NCBI GenBank assembly: GCA_965248805.1
Contig: CBDFKJ010000002.1
Span: forward strand, 1 to 22,112
DNA from: CBDFKJ01 sp965248805
GTDB lineage: Bacteria; Pseudomonadota; Alphaproteobacteria; UBA6615
DNA: 22,112 nucleotides
Reading direction: 5' to 3'
The notes under the pieces are model-generated. The model was given only the letters and a program-made list of their open reading frames with translations, was not told where the DNA came from and did not search any database. A program made the position numbers and the translations under genes. Shown piece by piece: positions 6,621 through 13,724 of this stretch; position 1 is the stretch's first letter; every line of letters begins with the position of its first letter.

Positions 6621-8001
6621 GAGCTATACCCGAAAGTTGGTGATGGGATGAGATGAGGGCGGCGTATCCTGGCGATGTTGGAGTCGCCATTTTCCACGAA
6701 GGAGGGATACGCCATGAGAGAGGATACAGTTGTCCAGCTTCGCCAACCAGGATCATTTGAGGACGATCCGCTGACGGAGGTTTTGCGTCTTGGTGCGCGG
6801 CGTTTACTTGGGCAAGCGGTGGAGGCGGAAGTTGCCGGTTTTGTCGAGGCGTATGCGCATCTGACGGGCTCGGCCGGCCGCCGTCGGATCGTACGCCACG
6901 GGCATTTGCCGGAGCGCGAGATCCAGACCGGCATTGGTCCGGTTGCGGTGCGCTGTCCCAGGGTGCGCGACCGAGGCGCCGGCGAGACGGGGCCGCGGAT
7001 TCGCTTCACCTCACGGATCTTGCCTCCCTATCTCAGGCGCGCCAAGTCGATCGAGGAACTCCTGCCCTGGCTTTATCTGAAGGGCATCTCCACGGGCGAT
7101 TTCTGCGAGGCGCTTGCGGCGCTCTTGGGGCCCGAGGCGCCGGGGCTCTCGGCCTCGACCATTGCCCGCCTCAAGGAGGTCTGGCAAGGCGAGCTGGAGC
7201 ATTGGCAACGGCGCGATCTCTCGGCCAAGCGTTATGTCTACTTCTGGGCCGACGGCGTCTACTTCTCACCACGGCTCGACCATGACAAGCAATGCATGTG
7301 CGTGATCATCGGTGCCGACGAGCTGGGCCGCAAGGAGCTGCTGGCGATCGCCGACGGCTACCGGGAGAGCGCCCAGTCCTGGCGCGAAGTGCTGCTCGAT
7401 CTCAAGCGCCGCGGCCTGGCGATTGCGCCCGAGCTGGCCACCGGCGACGGGGCGCTCGGTTTCTGGAAAGCCTTGCGCGAGGTCTACGGGACGACGCGCG
7501 AGCAGCGCTGTTGGGTGCACAAGACCGCCAACGTGCTCAACAAGCTCCCGAAGTCCGTCCAGCCACGCGCCAAGCAGCACCTGCAGGACATCTGGATGGC
7601 CGAGACCCGCGCGGTGGCCGAGAAGGCCTTCGACTTCTTCCTCGAGGCCTATGGCCCCAAGTACGACAAAGCGGTGGCCTGCCTGGCCAAGGACCGCGAC
7701 GTGTTGCTCGCCTTCTACGACTTCCCGGCCGAGCACTGGAAGCACATTCGCACCACCAATCCCATCGAAAGCACCTTTGCGACCGTGCGCCTCAGAACCA
7801 CCAAGACCAAGGGCTGCCTCAGCCGCATGACGGCGCTCACCATGGTCTTCAAGCTGTGCCAGTCGGCCAGCAAGAAGTGGCGCCGCCTGGACGGCTCGCA
7901 CCAGATCGCCGACATCATTCAAGGCGTCAAATTCAAGGACGGAGAAAAGCTAACCGAACGCGCCGCCTGAAACCTGCGTCACCAACTTTTGACAATAGCT
8001 C
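6621..8001 (+). mobile_element. IS256-family insertion sequence, copy 1
   Basis: A 1381-bp element bounded by imperfect inverted repeats (left gagctatacccgaaagttgg; right end, read inward, gagctattgtcaaaagttgg). It is flanked by 9-bp direct repeats cccgcaggg at 6612-6620 and 8002-8010, a size normal for IS256. It carries one transposase gene and landed just after mom. The sequence appears identical to copy 2 throughout, so movement was recent. The outermost base is ambiguous because both targets begin with C and end with G. Confidence 0.93.
6714..7970 (+). CDS. IS256-family (mutator-type) transposase, copy 1
   Basis: A 418-residue DDE transposase that moves this element by cut and paste or copy-out. 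The catalytic triad is visible as Asp180 (YFWADGVYF), Asp245 (ATGDGALGF) and Glu352 (TTNPIESTFATVR), with the CWVHK block (266-270) between the second Asp and the Glu. The start at ATG 6714 is chosen over an upstream in-frame ATG (6675) because GGAGGG lies eight bases before it. The reading frame is intact and full length, so the enzyme is probably active. It is encoded on the same strand as mom. Confidence 0.95.
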   Translation: MREDTVVQLRQPGSFEDDPLTEVLRLGARRLLGQAVEAEVAGFVEAYAHLTGSAGRRRIVRHGHLPEREIQTGIGPVAVRCPRVRDRGAGETGPRIRFTSRILPPYLRRAKSIEELLPWLYLKGISTGDFCEALAALLGPEAPGLSASTIARLKEVWQGELEHWQRRDLSAKRYVYFWADGVYFSPRLDHDKQCMCVIIGADELGRKELLAIADGYRESAQSWREVLLDLKRRGLAIAPELATGDGALGFWKALREVYGTTREQRCWVHKTANVLNKLPKSVQPRAKQHLQDIWMAETRAVAEKAFDFFLEAYGPKYDKAVACLAKDRDVLLAFYDFPAEHWKHIRTTNPIESTFATVRLRTTKTKGCLSRMTALTMVFKLCQSASKKWRRLDGSHQIADIIQGVKFKDGEKLTERAA

Positions 8002-8109
8002 CCCGCAGGGCGTGAGCCAGGTTCAACCCCTGGGGGCCGCTCCAACCACGCAGCGTCGACCAGGCGGATAGTTGCGCGAGGCGATGATCCGCCAGACGGT
8101 GTAACCGGC

Positions 8110-8574
8110 CTACGATTTTGCCGGCGCCTTTCCTGCTGCTGTCAGCTTCGCATTCAGATCCAACATCTTTTTCTTAATAATAGCTTCCGACTTCACATAG
8201 TAATGATCGAAAAGTTGTTCGATGATATCAAGGCACCATTCCGCCTCCCCAAGCTCAACGTCTATGATCTGTAGTGTACTTTTGTCCGTAATCCTGTGAG
8301 CACTGAAATTGCCGAAGTTACGAATGACATCGATAGTATCTCGCAGCAACGTCGGTAGTGCCTTGACCGGCTTCGTTTCTTTCAATACAGCATCGATTTG
8401 GTCGGCGAGGTTGTGCTGGCTATAGCCCTGTTCCGACAACACTGCCTGCAGTATGCGACGCGACAGAGCAGCGGAGGCTTTCGGACTGGTAGTCATCACT
8501 TCACACGCTTCGCCATAGTCGATCCGGTGCGCTTCGGGTACCACATTGGAAATGGCAGAACGCTTCGAGAATCG
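8110..8574 (-). pseudogene. DUF4145 gene, 3' part, separated from its 5' part by IS copy 2
   Basis: The C-terminal 154 or so codons of an interrupted gene. The protein includes VVPEAHRIDYGEACEV, SPKASAALSRRILQAVL, and the NFGNFSAHR motif, which together are typical of DUF4145. Removing the 1381-bp insertion and one 9-bp duplication joins this frame exactly to the fragment ending at 9965, giving ...YTVFPRFSKRSAISNVVPEA with no frameshift. DUF4145 proteins are of unknown function and often occur near restriction or defence genes. A GTG at 8544 could still start a shortened 144-residue product. Base composition is less GC-rich than the prophage structural genes. Confidence 0.85.
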
Positions 8575-9955
8575 GAGCTATACCCGAAAGTTGGTGATGG
8601 GATGAGATGAGGGCGGCGTATCCTGGCGATGTTGGAGTCGCCATTTTCCACGAAGGAGGGATACGCCATGAGAGAGGATACAGTTGTCCAGCTTCGCCAA
8701 CCAGGATCATTTGAGGACGATCCGCTGACGGAGGTTTTGCGTCTTGGTGCGCGGCGTTTACTTGGGCAAGCGGTGGAGGCGGAAGTTGCCGGTTTTGTCG
8801 AGGCGTATGCGCATCTGACGGGCTCGGCCGGCCGCCGTCGGATCGTACGCCACGGGCATTTGCCGGAGCGCGAGATCCAGACCGGCATTGGTCCGGTTGC
8901 GGTGCGCTGTCCCAGGGTGCGCGACCGAGGCGCCGGCGAGACGGGGCCGCGGATTCGCTTCACCTCACGGATCTTGCCTCCCTATCTCAGGCGCGCCAAG
9001 TCGATCGAGGAACTCCTGCCCTGGCTTTATCTGAAGGGCATCTCCACGGGCGATTTCTGCGAGGCGCTTGCGGCGCTCTTGGGGCCCGAGGCGCCGGGGC
9101 TCTCGGCCTCGACCATTGCCCGCCTCAAGGAGGTCTGGCAAGGCGAGCTGGAGCATTGGCAACGGCGCGATCTCTCGGCCAAGCGTTATGTCTACTTCTG
9201 GGCCGACGGCGTCTACTTCTCACCACGGCTCGACCATGACAAGCAATGCATGTGCGTGATCATCGGTGCCGACGAGCTGGGCCGCAAGGAGCTGCTGGCG
9301 ATCGCCGACGGCTACCGGGAGAGCGCCCAGTCCTGGCGCGAAGTGCTGCTCGATCTCAAGCGCCGCGGCCTGGCGATTGCGCCCGAGCTGGCCACCGGCG
9401 ACGGGGCGCTCGGTTTCTGGAAAGCCTTGCGCGAGGTCTACGGGACGACGCGCGAGCAGCGCTGTTGGGTGCACAAGACCGCCAACGTGCTCAACAAGCT
9501 CCCGAAGTCCGTCCAGCCACGCGCCAAGCAGCACCTGCAGGACATCTGGATGGCCGAGACCCGCGCGGTGGCCGAGAAGGCCTTCGACTTCTTCCTCGAG
9601 GCCTATGGCCCCAAGTACGACAAAGCGGTGGCCTGCCTGGCCAAGGACCGCGACGTGTTGCTCGCCTTCTACGACTTCCCGGCCGAGCACTGGAAGCACA
9701 TTCGCACCACCAATCCCATCGAAAGCACCTTTGCGACCGTGCGCCTCAGAACCACCAAGACCAAGGGCTGCCTCAGCCGCATGACGGCGCTCACCATGGT
9801 CTTCAAGCTGTGCCAGTCGGCCAGCAAGAAGTGGCGCCGCCTGGACGGCTCGCACCAGATCGCCGACATCATTCAAGGCGTCAAATTCAAGGACGGAGAA
9901 AAGCTAACCGAACGCGCCGCCTGAAACCTGCGTCACCAACTTTTGACAATAGCTC
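8575..9955 (+). mobile_element. IS256-family insertion sequence, copy 2
   Basis: A second 1381-bp copy in the same orientation, apparently base-for-base the same as copy 1, with the same terminal inverted repeats. Its own 9-bp target duplication cgagaatcg lies at 8566-8574 and 9956-9964, so it inserted independently and the pair is not a composite transposon formed in one step. The target was the DUF4145 gene. Confidence 0.93.
8668..9924 (+). CDS. IS256-family transposase, copy 2
   Basis: A 418-residue protein identical to the copy 1 transposase, with the same DDE triad (Asp180, Asp245, Glu352) and the same GGAGGG site before ATG 8668. It is intact. It runs opposite to the gene it disrupted. 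Identity over the whole coding region implies very recent duplication or gene conversion between the copies. Confidence 0.95.
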   Translation: MREDTVVQLRQPGSFEDDPLTEVLRLGARRLLGQAVEAEVAGFVEAYAHLTGSAGRRRIVRHGHLPEREIQTGIGPVAVRCPRVRDRGAGETGPRIRFTSRILPPYLRRAKSIEELLPWLYLKGISTGDFCEALAALLGPEAPGLSASTIARLKEVWQGELEHWQRRDLSAKRYVYFWADGVYFSPRLDHDKQCMCVIIGADELGRKELLAIADGYRESAQSWREVLLDLKRRGLAIAPELATGDGALGFWKALREVYGTTREQRCWVHKTANVLNKLPKSVQPRAKQHLQDIWMAETRAVAEKAFDFFLEAYGPKYDKAVACLAKDRDVLLAFYDFPAEHWKHIRTTNPIESTFATVRLRTTKTKGCLSRMTALTMVFKLCQSASKKWRRLDGSHQIADIIQGVKFKDGEKLTERAA

Positions 9956-10321
9956 CGAGAATCGCGGGAAAACAGTATAACTGAGGTCGTTATCCGTGCG
10001 CACAGATGCAGGATCCGGGCGCACAGATGCAGAATCCGGGCGCACAGATGCAGAAGCCGGGCGCACAGATCCAGGACCCGGGCGCACAGATGCAGGTGAT
10101 TCCTGTGTTGATAGAGTCATCATTGTTGATAGTGCTTCCGCAAGCACTGATATAGGCTGCGATTTCATGTGAATATCTATTATATGCTCTTTGCAGGACG
10201 GGCAAATGGTTGCGCTCCAATACCATGCATTTCCTCTATGTTTAAGAGAATTCTCCCTATAATTAATCAGACCACTAATCCACTGTTCGTGGAACTCTAT
10301 ACAGCAGTGCGGACACTTCAT
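9956..10321 (-). pseudogene. DUF4145 gene, 5' part with zinc ribbon and heptapeptide repeat
   Basis: The N-terminal part of the interrupted DUF4145 gene, starting at ATG 10321 (MKCPHCCIEF); a TTG at 10336 is a weaker alternative. A zinc ribbon is formed by CPHC near the start and ATICPSCKEH about 40 residues later. Then comes a stretch of Ser-Val-Arg-Pro heptapeptides encoded by the 21-bp repeat, then DLSYTVFPRFS, where the insertion occurs. In related proteins the zinc ribbon is followed directly by a strand and a short Pro-rich 'yP' segment, so the heptads are an extra insertion. Read into the IS the frame adds foreign residues before a stop. Confidence 0.85.
9998..10095. repeat. 21-bp in-frame minisatellite, 4.7 copies
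   Basis: Four full units begin at 9998, 10019, 10040 and 10061, with a 14-base partial unit at 10082; each starts gcgcacagatgcag or close to it. On the coding (minus) strand the unit encodes a seven-residue ASVRPxx repeat. Because the period is a multiple of three, copy-number change keeps the frame. Confidence 0.95.
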
Positions 10322-10407
10322 TTTCTTACGATCCAACTCTTCGATTCGGTCTTAACAGAGCTGCGTGTTAACGATTGGTTCCTCATCGGCGCCCGTGCCG
10401 GCTCGGC

Positions 10408-10854
10408 TCATTCGACGCACCATTCCCGCCGCCGGCCACCATCATAAGGCTGGCCGTGACCGGCCACCATCAGCTCTTCCGCGAACGAACGGCCGTCGAG
10501 CATCAGGTCCGCCACCACGCGACCGCCCCATTTGCCCCACGCCGGATCGCGCACGACGATCGCGGTCGCTCCTGCGATCGCCGTTTCGGTGAACGCCGTC
10601 GCCGCTTGGCCGGCCGTGCGTTCGGCATCGCACTTGGCCCGGCCGCCCTTTTCCGGCGTGTCGACTCCGCGCAGCCTCACCTTGATCTCGGCCAGCTCCG
10701 GCGGCATGTCGGTCGAGGCGTCCACGGCGACGGTGTCGCCGTCGATAACGCGGGTCACGGGCCAGGAATAATCCGCCGCAGGCGCTGGAGCGATAGGCCA
10801 AAATATAAATAGTACGAACGTTGCCAGTAATTGACTCGTCGCGCTCGTGATCAC
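10408..10854 (-). CDS. Secreted thermonuclease (SNase-like)
   Basis: A 148-residue nuclease of the staphylococcal nuclease fold that hydrolyses DNA or RNA with calcium. An N-terminal signal peptide (about residues 1-26, ending APAPA) predicts export. Active-site equivalents are VIDGDTV (Asp38/Asp40), VRLRGVDTPE (Arg60, Asp65, Glu68) and KWGGRVVADL (Arg112), so the catalytic set looks complete. It starts at GTG 10854, whose first base is the last base of the TAG stop of the lipoprotein gene, so the two are probably translated together. Such small nucleases are common cargo in alphaproteobacterial prophages and plasmids. The natural substrate is unknown. Confidence 0.85.
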   Translation of the reverse strand: MITSATSQLLATFVLFIFWPIAPAPAADYSWPVTRVIDGDTVAVDASTDMPPELAEIKVRLRGVDTPEKGGRAKCDAERTAGQAATAFTETAIAGATAIVVRDPAWGKWGGRVVADLMLDGRSFAEELMVAGHGQPYDGGRRREWCVE

Positions 10855-11129
10855 TACATGCCCACCAATTCACTCAACGCATGCAAAAAGATGTTTTTTT
10901 CGATGCAATATTCGTCGAGGCACGTATAGCTAAGTTTCTTTGGCAACTTCCAACCATGTATCTTGCATGCTTCCAAAGCTTTCTGAGCGATGTCGCCGTC
11001 GGTCGTGCCAAGGCCCGACTGTATGACCGCCTTGTCGGGAGTCAGGTCCGCGATGACTGCCGGTGCCTGCATTCCCTGGCACCCCGCGAGAGCGAGGGTC
11101 AGTATGATCAGCGCGCAAGCTATCTTCAT
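10854..11129 (-). CDS. Small lipoprotein of unknown function
   Basis: A 91-residue protein with a lipoprotein signal: a hydrophobic stretch followed by LALAGC, with Cys17 as the lipidated residue. The mature part has three further cysteines (EACKIHG, YTCLDEYCIEKN), which may form disulfides in the periplasm. The start at ATG 11129 is preferred over ATG 11144 because GGAG lies just upstream. It is coupled to the thermonuclease by a one-base overlap, suggesting both act outside the cytoplasm. I do not recognise the family; a small entry-exclusion or lysis-linked lipoprotein is possible but unsupported. Confidence 0.65.
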   Translation of the reverse strand: MKIACALIILTLALAGCQGMQAPAVIADLTPDKAVIQSGLGTTDGDIAQKALEACKIHGWKLPKKLSYTCLDEYCIEKNIFLHALSELVGM

Positions 11130-11166
11130 TTTCCGCTTCTCCATGTCCGCACTCGAACCGCCACCG

Positions 11167-11256
11167 CTATTGTCCGATCAGCGTCCGGGCGATCCACACC
11201 ACTCGGCCGACAATCTCCGCGTCGTCGGGATAACAGCTTCCGCGCACGCTCCGCTG
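11167..11256 (-). pseudogene. C-terminal remnant of a second S24 (LexA/CI-like) repressor
   Basis: In one minus frame the sequence reads YPDDAEIVGRVVWIARTL and then a stop (11167-11169). This is the standard last strand of S24 repressor peptidase domains and parallels SEATVIGEVKWMAREL in the intact repressor at 12464. The catalytic core and DNA-binding domain are missing, and the upstream sequence gives way to the nuclease-like gene. It is probably debris of an older immunity region. Confidence 0.5.
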
Positions 11257-11312
11257 ATCCGCTCCGCGTCGGGCGGGGCCGTTGGGTCGACGCCGATACT
11301 ATTCTTTGGGCT

Positions 11313-11996
11313 CTATTTGCAATTCTTGCCATCTAGTAGCTCCAATAAGCCCGGACGGATGCTCTCAATTTCGGACAGTTCGGCTAAGAAGTACTTTACG
11401 TTATCGGAGCACTCCCTCCTTCTACCTTCGATTATGGTCTCATAGTCTATCTCTAGTAGATCGCAGAACTCGCGGCCTGTCATGGCCTCGCAGAATTCAA
11501 TCTTTCTCTTGAACCCCTCCCAGATCGCATTCTGATCGTCCTGGTTGAATGCGCAGAGGCGCACCTTGAGACTATACTGATTGTGCAGGGTACTGTACTC
11601 GACAAATCTATGCATCGACTGGCTTTCCGAAAGGGCTTTCTTGGTGTCGAACACATGGCCATCCTTGAGTTCGACGATATAGCAGATCCGTGTGTCCTGA
11701 CGGTGCTCGAATACCATGAAGTCTGGTTCCCAATTTTCAAAGTTTACGTTGTTGCTTTCCCTGATCTGCTTTTTGTGGGCGAGAAATATGCCTTCTTGTA
11801 TGATCTCCTGCTCAAGAAATTCGTCCAAATCTCCGACATTCTGAACCGAGTCTGCAATTAGTTTCTCCAGTTCAGCTCCTGATCTAATGACAGCGGACTG
11901 AACCTTGCTAATCAGAGCTCCGAGTTCGGGGTCGTCGAACAACCGTTCATATGCGCCTGATATGTTTTTAGGCTTAGAATCTTTGAGGCTGGTCAC
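11313..11996 (-). CDS. PD-(D/E)XK nuclease-like protein, orphan restriction endonuclease candidate
   Basis: A 227-residue protein. WEPDFMVFEHRQ and ICYIVELKDGHVFDTKKA give a PD-(D/E)XK arrangement, with Asp92, Glu109 and Lys111 as likely metal-binding and catalytic residues. The N-terminal third is helical (residues 25-75) and carries an acidic EFLEQEIIQEGIF segment that could supply the first glutamate. GTG 11996 has AAGGA eight bases upstream. The gene is clearly richer in A+T than the flanking phage genes, which suggests recent transfer as cargo. No methyltransferase gene is adjacent, so it may be an orphan endonuclease or a related defence nuclease. The exact family is not recognised. Confidence 0.6.
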   Translation of the reverse strand: MTSLKDSKPKNISGAYERLFDDPELGALISKVQSAVIRSGAELEKLIADSVQNVGDLDEFLEQEIIQEGIFLAHKKQIRESNNVNFENWEPDFMVFEHRQDTRICYIVELKDGHVFDTKKALSESQSMHRFVEYSTLHNQYSLKVRLCAFNQDDQNAIWEGFKRKIEFCEAMTGREFCDLLEIDYETIIEGRRRECSDNVKYFLAELSEIESIRPGLLELLDGKNCK

Positions 11997-12105
11997 GGTC
12001 TTATCCTTTCAGGTCTCAGTCTCAGATGGTGCGACAACGGATCTTGGCGGCGTCCAAGCCCGCATAGTGGCCGGTCTTAGGAACGCCCGTTGTTACGACC
12101 GAGAA

Positions 12106-12396
12106 TCAGTCACGAGCACCGGGGTAGCCTCTTAGCCCGCGGTAAGCAGGTCGATCGCTACCAGGGTTGCTCTGCGCCGTGTGTCTTCCAACGCCCTCGC
12201 CCGGACGCCCGAGGTGCACAAGGTGTTTGTCTAGTCGCTCGAGCCTGCCGAGGAGCGCACCAAACCCAAGAGCCGTTACGCCAACGAGCACGAGAATGGC
12301 GCACACGATCTCCCCGAAGACGCCAACCCCAAGCGACCAAATCAGGACGCCAATACCGATTCCGCAAATCCCGATCACGTAGAACACAAACTGCAT
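12106..12396 (-). CDS. Small membrane protein, two predicted TM helices
   Basis: A 96-residue protein starting MQFVFYVIGICGIGIG. Two hydrophobic helices (about residues 4-24 and 28-50) are separated by a short turn, then GRLERLDKHLVHLGRPGEG begins a basic, hydrophilic C-terminal tail likely in the cytoplasm. ATG 12396 has GGGAG about 12 bases upstream. It sits between the repressor and the nuclease-like gene, in the same orientation, in the lysogenic-gene zone where prophages carry exclusion proteins. No family recognised; the function is unknown. Confidence 0.5.
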   Translation of the reverse strand: MQFVFYVIGICGIGIGVLIWSLGVGVFGEIVCAILVLVGVTALGFGALLGRLERLDKHLVHLGRPGEGVGRHTAQSNPGSDRPAYRGLRGYPGARD

Positions 12397-12463
12397 CCCA
12401 TCAATTCTCCCTTCAGACGGCCGACCGATCGATAGGGCGGCACGATGTGCCGGCTCTCGCGGC

Positions 12464-13411
12464 TCACGGCAACTCCCGCGCCATCCACTTGACCTCGCCG
12501 ATGACCGTCGCTTCGGAGGGCCAAGGCAGGTCCGGCCAGTCCGGCGAATCGTTGTCGCTCACCAACAGCCAACCGCCGTCCTCGTCCTTGCCCATGCGCT
12601 TCACGATCAGGCCGTCGGCGGTGGTGATCACATAGATGTGACCGACGCGGCGTCGGCGCCGGTTGCGGTCTATCAGGATTTTGCATCCGGGCGTCAGAGT
12701 GGGCTCCATCGACTCGTTGCGAACCGAGATCACGGCCGCCTGCGTCGGATCGATCCCTTGACTGTCAATCCAGTCGCGCCGGAACCACAACGGCCCTATC
12801 ACCGGCGCCTCGTCGAGGTTGTAGGCGCCATCGCCCGCCGCGGCCCCGACCTCCGCCATCCGCACCGGCCGTGCGCCGGGAACATCGGTCACACCCTCTG
12901 GCACCACGCCAACCGCCAGTGCGCCCGCGTTTTCGAGGGTGGACGCCGATGATGCCTGAGCCGCGAGGACAACGTCCGAGGCATGAGCGCCGGCTGCCTC
13001 CTCTCGCGACTTGATCGCAACAACTTCCCGAGCGGCGGCATGGATAGCTTCCGCCATGAGATGGCTGGCTTCTTGCATCTTGCCCGATTTAATCTCCCTC
13101 TCAACCTCTTCGAGGGCTGCTGCAAAGGGGCTTGGCTTCCCACGCAGCGCTCTGATCTGTTGTGCCGCCTCCATGAGATCCTTGGCGATATGCTCGCTAA
13201 GGGTGGGTCCCACGTCGCCTCTCAACAACCACACCGGATCAACATTGAGGGCCCGTGCATACCGCTCGGCCACATCCACCTTGACGCCTCTGTGCCCGTT
13301 TTCGTGGCAAGAGTAGGTTCCGCCCGGCCATCCGAACGCCTGTGCTGCCGCCGCGGCGCTTGGGAATCCAGCTCGGCGACGAGCTGATTTGAGACGCTCG
13401 TTGATTGCCAT
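12464..13411 (-). CDS. S24-family phage repressor (CI/LexA-like)
   Basis: A 315-residue repressor. Residues 4-65 form a helix-turn-helix domain (NERLKSARRRAGFPSAAAAA to VDPVWLLRG). A charged linker runs to about 185. The C-terminal S24 peptidase has the catalytic Ser234 in VRNESMEPTL and Lys271 in LIVKRMG, and a plausible self-cleavage segment VGAAAGDG (189-196). Such repressors hold the prophage silent and are inactivated through RecA-stimulated self-cleavage. ATG 13411 is chosen because longer readings run through the operators and the divergent gene. No ribosome site precedes it and the transcript is probably leaderless. It diverges from the Cro-like gene. Confidence 0.92.
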   Translation of the reverse strand: MAINERLKSARRRAGFPSAAAAAQAFGWPGGTYSCHENGHRGVKVDVAERYARALNVDPVWLLRGDVGPTLSEHIAKDLMEAAQQIRALRGKPSPFAAALEEVEREIKSGKMQEASHLMAEAIHAAAREVVAIKSREEAAGAHASDVVLAAQASSASTLENAGALAVGVVPEGVTDVPGARPVRMAEVGAAAGDGAYNLDEAPVIGPLWFRRDWIDSQGIDPTQAAVISVRNESMEPTLTPGCKILIDRNRRRRRVGHIYVITTADGLIVKRMGKDEDGGWLLVSDNDSPDWPDLPWPSEATVIGEVKWMARELP

Positions 13412-13422
13412 GCGTAATGCAT
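13410..13422. promoter_or_regulatory. Operator O3, over the repressor start
   Basis: The site reads atgcgtaatgcat, an imperfect match (11 of 13) to the two exact sites in the same region. It covers the repressor start codon and the candidate -10, so binding would repress the repressor's own promoter. Confidence 0.6.
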
Positions 13423-13446
13423 ACCAGATTTTTCTATGCATTTTGC
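13411..13446 (-). promoter_or_regulatory. Candidate leaderless promoter of the repressor
   Basis: On the minus strand a -10-like TATGCA lies at 13423-13418, six bases before ATG 13411, so transcription would start at the A of the start codon. The matching -35 is weak. The same TATGCA-N6-ATG spacing occurs on the Cro side. Confidence 0.5.
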
Positions 13447-13448
13447 AT
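13436..13448. promoter_or_regulatory. Operator O2, central
   Basis: The site reads atgcattttgcat, which is the exact reverse complement of O1. It overlaps the weak -35 of the repressor promoter and touches the -35 of the Cro promoter. Confidence 0.75.
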
Positions 13449-13483
13449 TGACTCTGCGCTGGCCCTGATCTATGCAAAATGCA
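13448..13483 (+). promoter_or_regulatory. Sigma70-like leaderless promoter of the Cro-like gene
   Basis: A -35 TTGACT (13448-13453) and -10 TATGCA (13471-13476) are spaced by 17 bases. The predicted transcription start is at about 13483, the first base of the ATG, so no 5' leader or ribosome site would be present. Confidence 0.65.
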
Positions 13484-13484
13484 T
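13472..13484. promoter_or_regulatory. Operator O1, over the Cro-like start
   Basis: The site reads atgcaaaatgcat, the exact reverse complement of O2. It covers the -10 and the start codon of the Cro-like gene, so bound repressor would block that promoter. Confidence 0.75.
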
Positions 13485-13722
13485 GGATCGTCCTGAACGA
13501 TCTCGCTTGGTTGCGAATGTGCGTGCTCAGCTTGGGCTCACGCAGCAAAAGATGGGCGACGCCCTAGGCGTTCACCAGACAACCATCATGCGCTGGGAGC
13601 GGGGTGATCAGCCTATCCGTGAAGTCTACGTTCGTGCGGTTCAGGCTCTGCTTAAAAGGCCATCGGACATCCCGCGCCCGGCGCCCACGGCGAAGGCCGG
13701 CGAGCACGAGGAGGCGGCGTGA
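13483..13722 (+). CDS. Cro-like HTH regulator
   Basis: A 79-residue DNA-binding protein. The HTH runs through VRAQLGLTQQKMGDALGV and HQTTIMRWERGDQPI, the XRE pattern. ATG 13483 is favoured because the in-frame sequence upstream is the operator region; the start lies at the predicted transcription start. It should oppose the repressor in the lysis-lysogeny choice. The C-terminal tail (SDIPRPAPTAKAGEHEEAA) is nearly the same as the tail of the protein ending at 14355, due to a 62-bp direct repeat. The stop overlaps the next start (TGATG). Confidence 0.8.
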   Translation: MDRPERSRLVANVRAQLGLTQQKMGDALGVHQTTIMRWERGDQPIREVYVRAVQALLKRPSDIPRPAPTAKAGEHEEAA

Positions 13723-13724
13723 TG
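13663..13724 (+). repeat. 62-bp direct repeat, copy 1 (gene tail plus ribosome site)
   Basis: The repeat covers the last 19 codons and stop of the Cro-like gene and the GGAGG...TGATG start signals of the next gene. It differs at four positions from the copy at 14296-14357. Confidence 0.93.

Noticed and set aside
6612..9964. Composite transposon formed by the two IS copies
   Set aside because: Each copy has its own 9-bp target duplication, and the outer flanks do not match each other, so they inserted separately.
9998..10095. CRISPR-like short repeats
   Set aside because: The units are contiguous 21-mers without spacers and lie in frame in a coding region, so this is a minisatellite.
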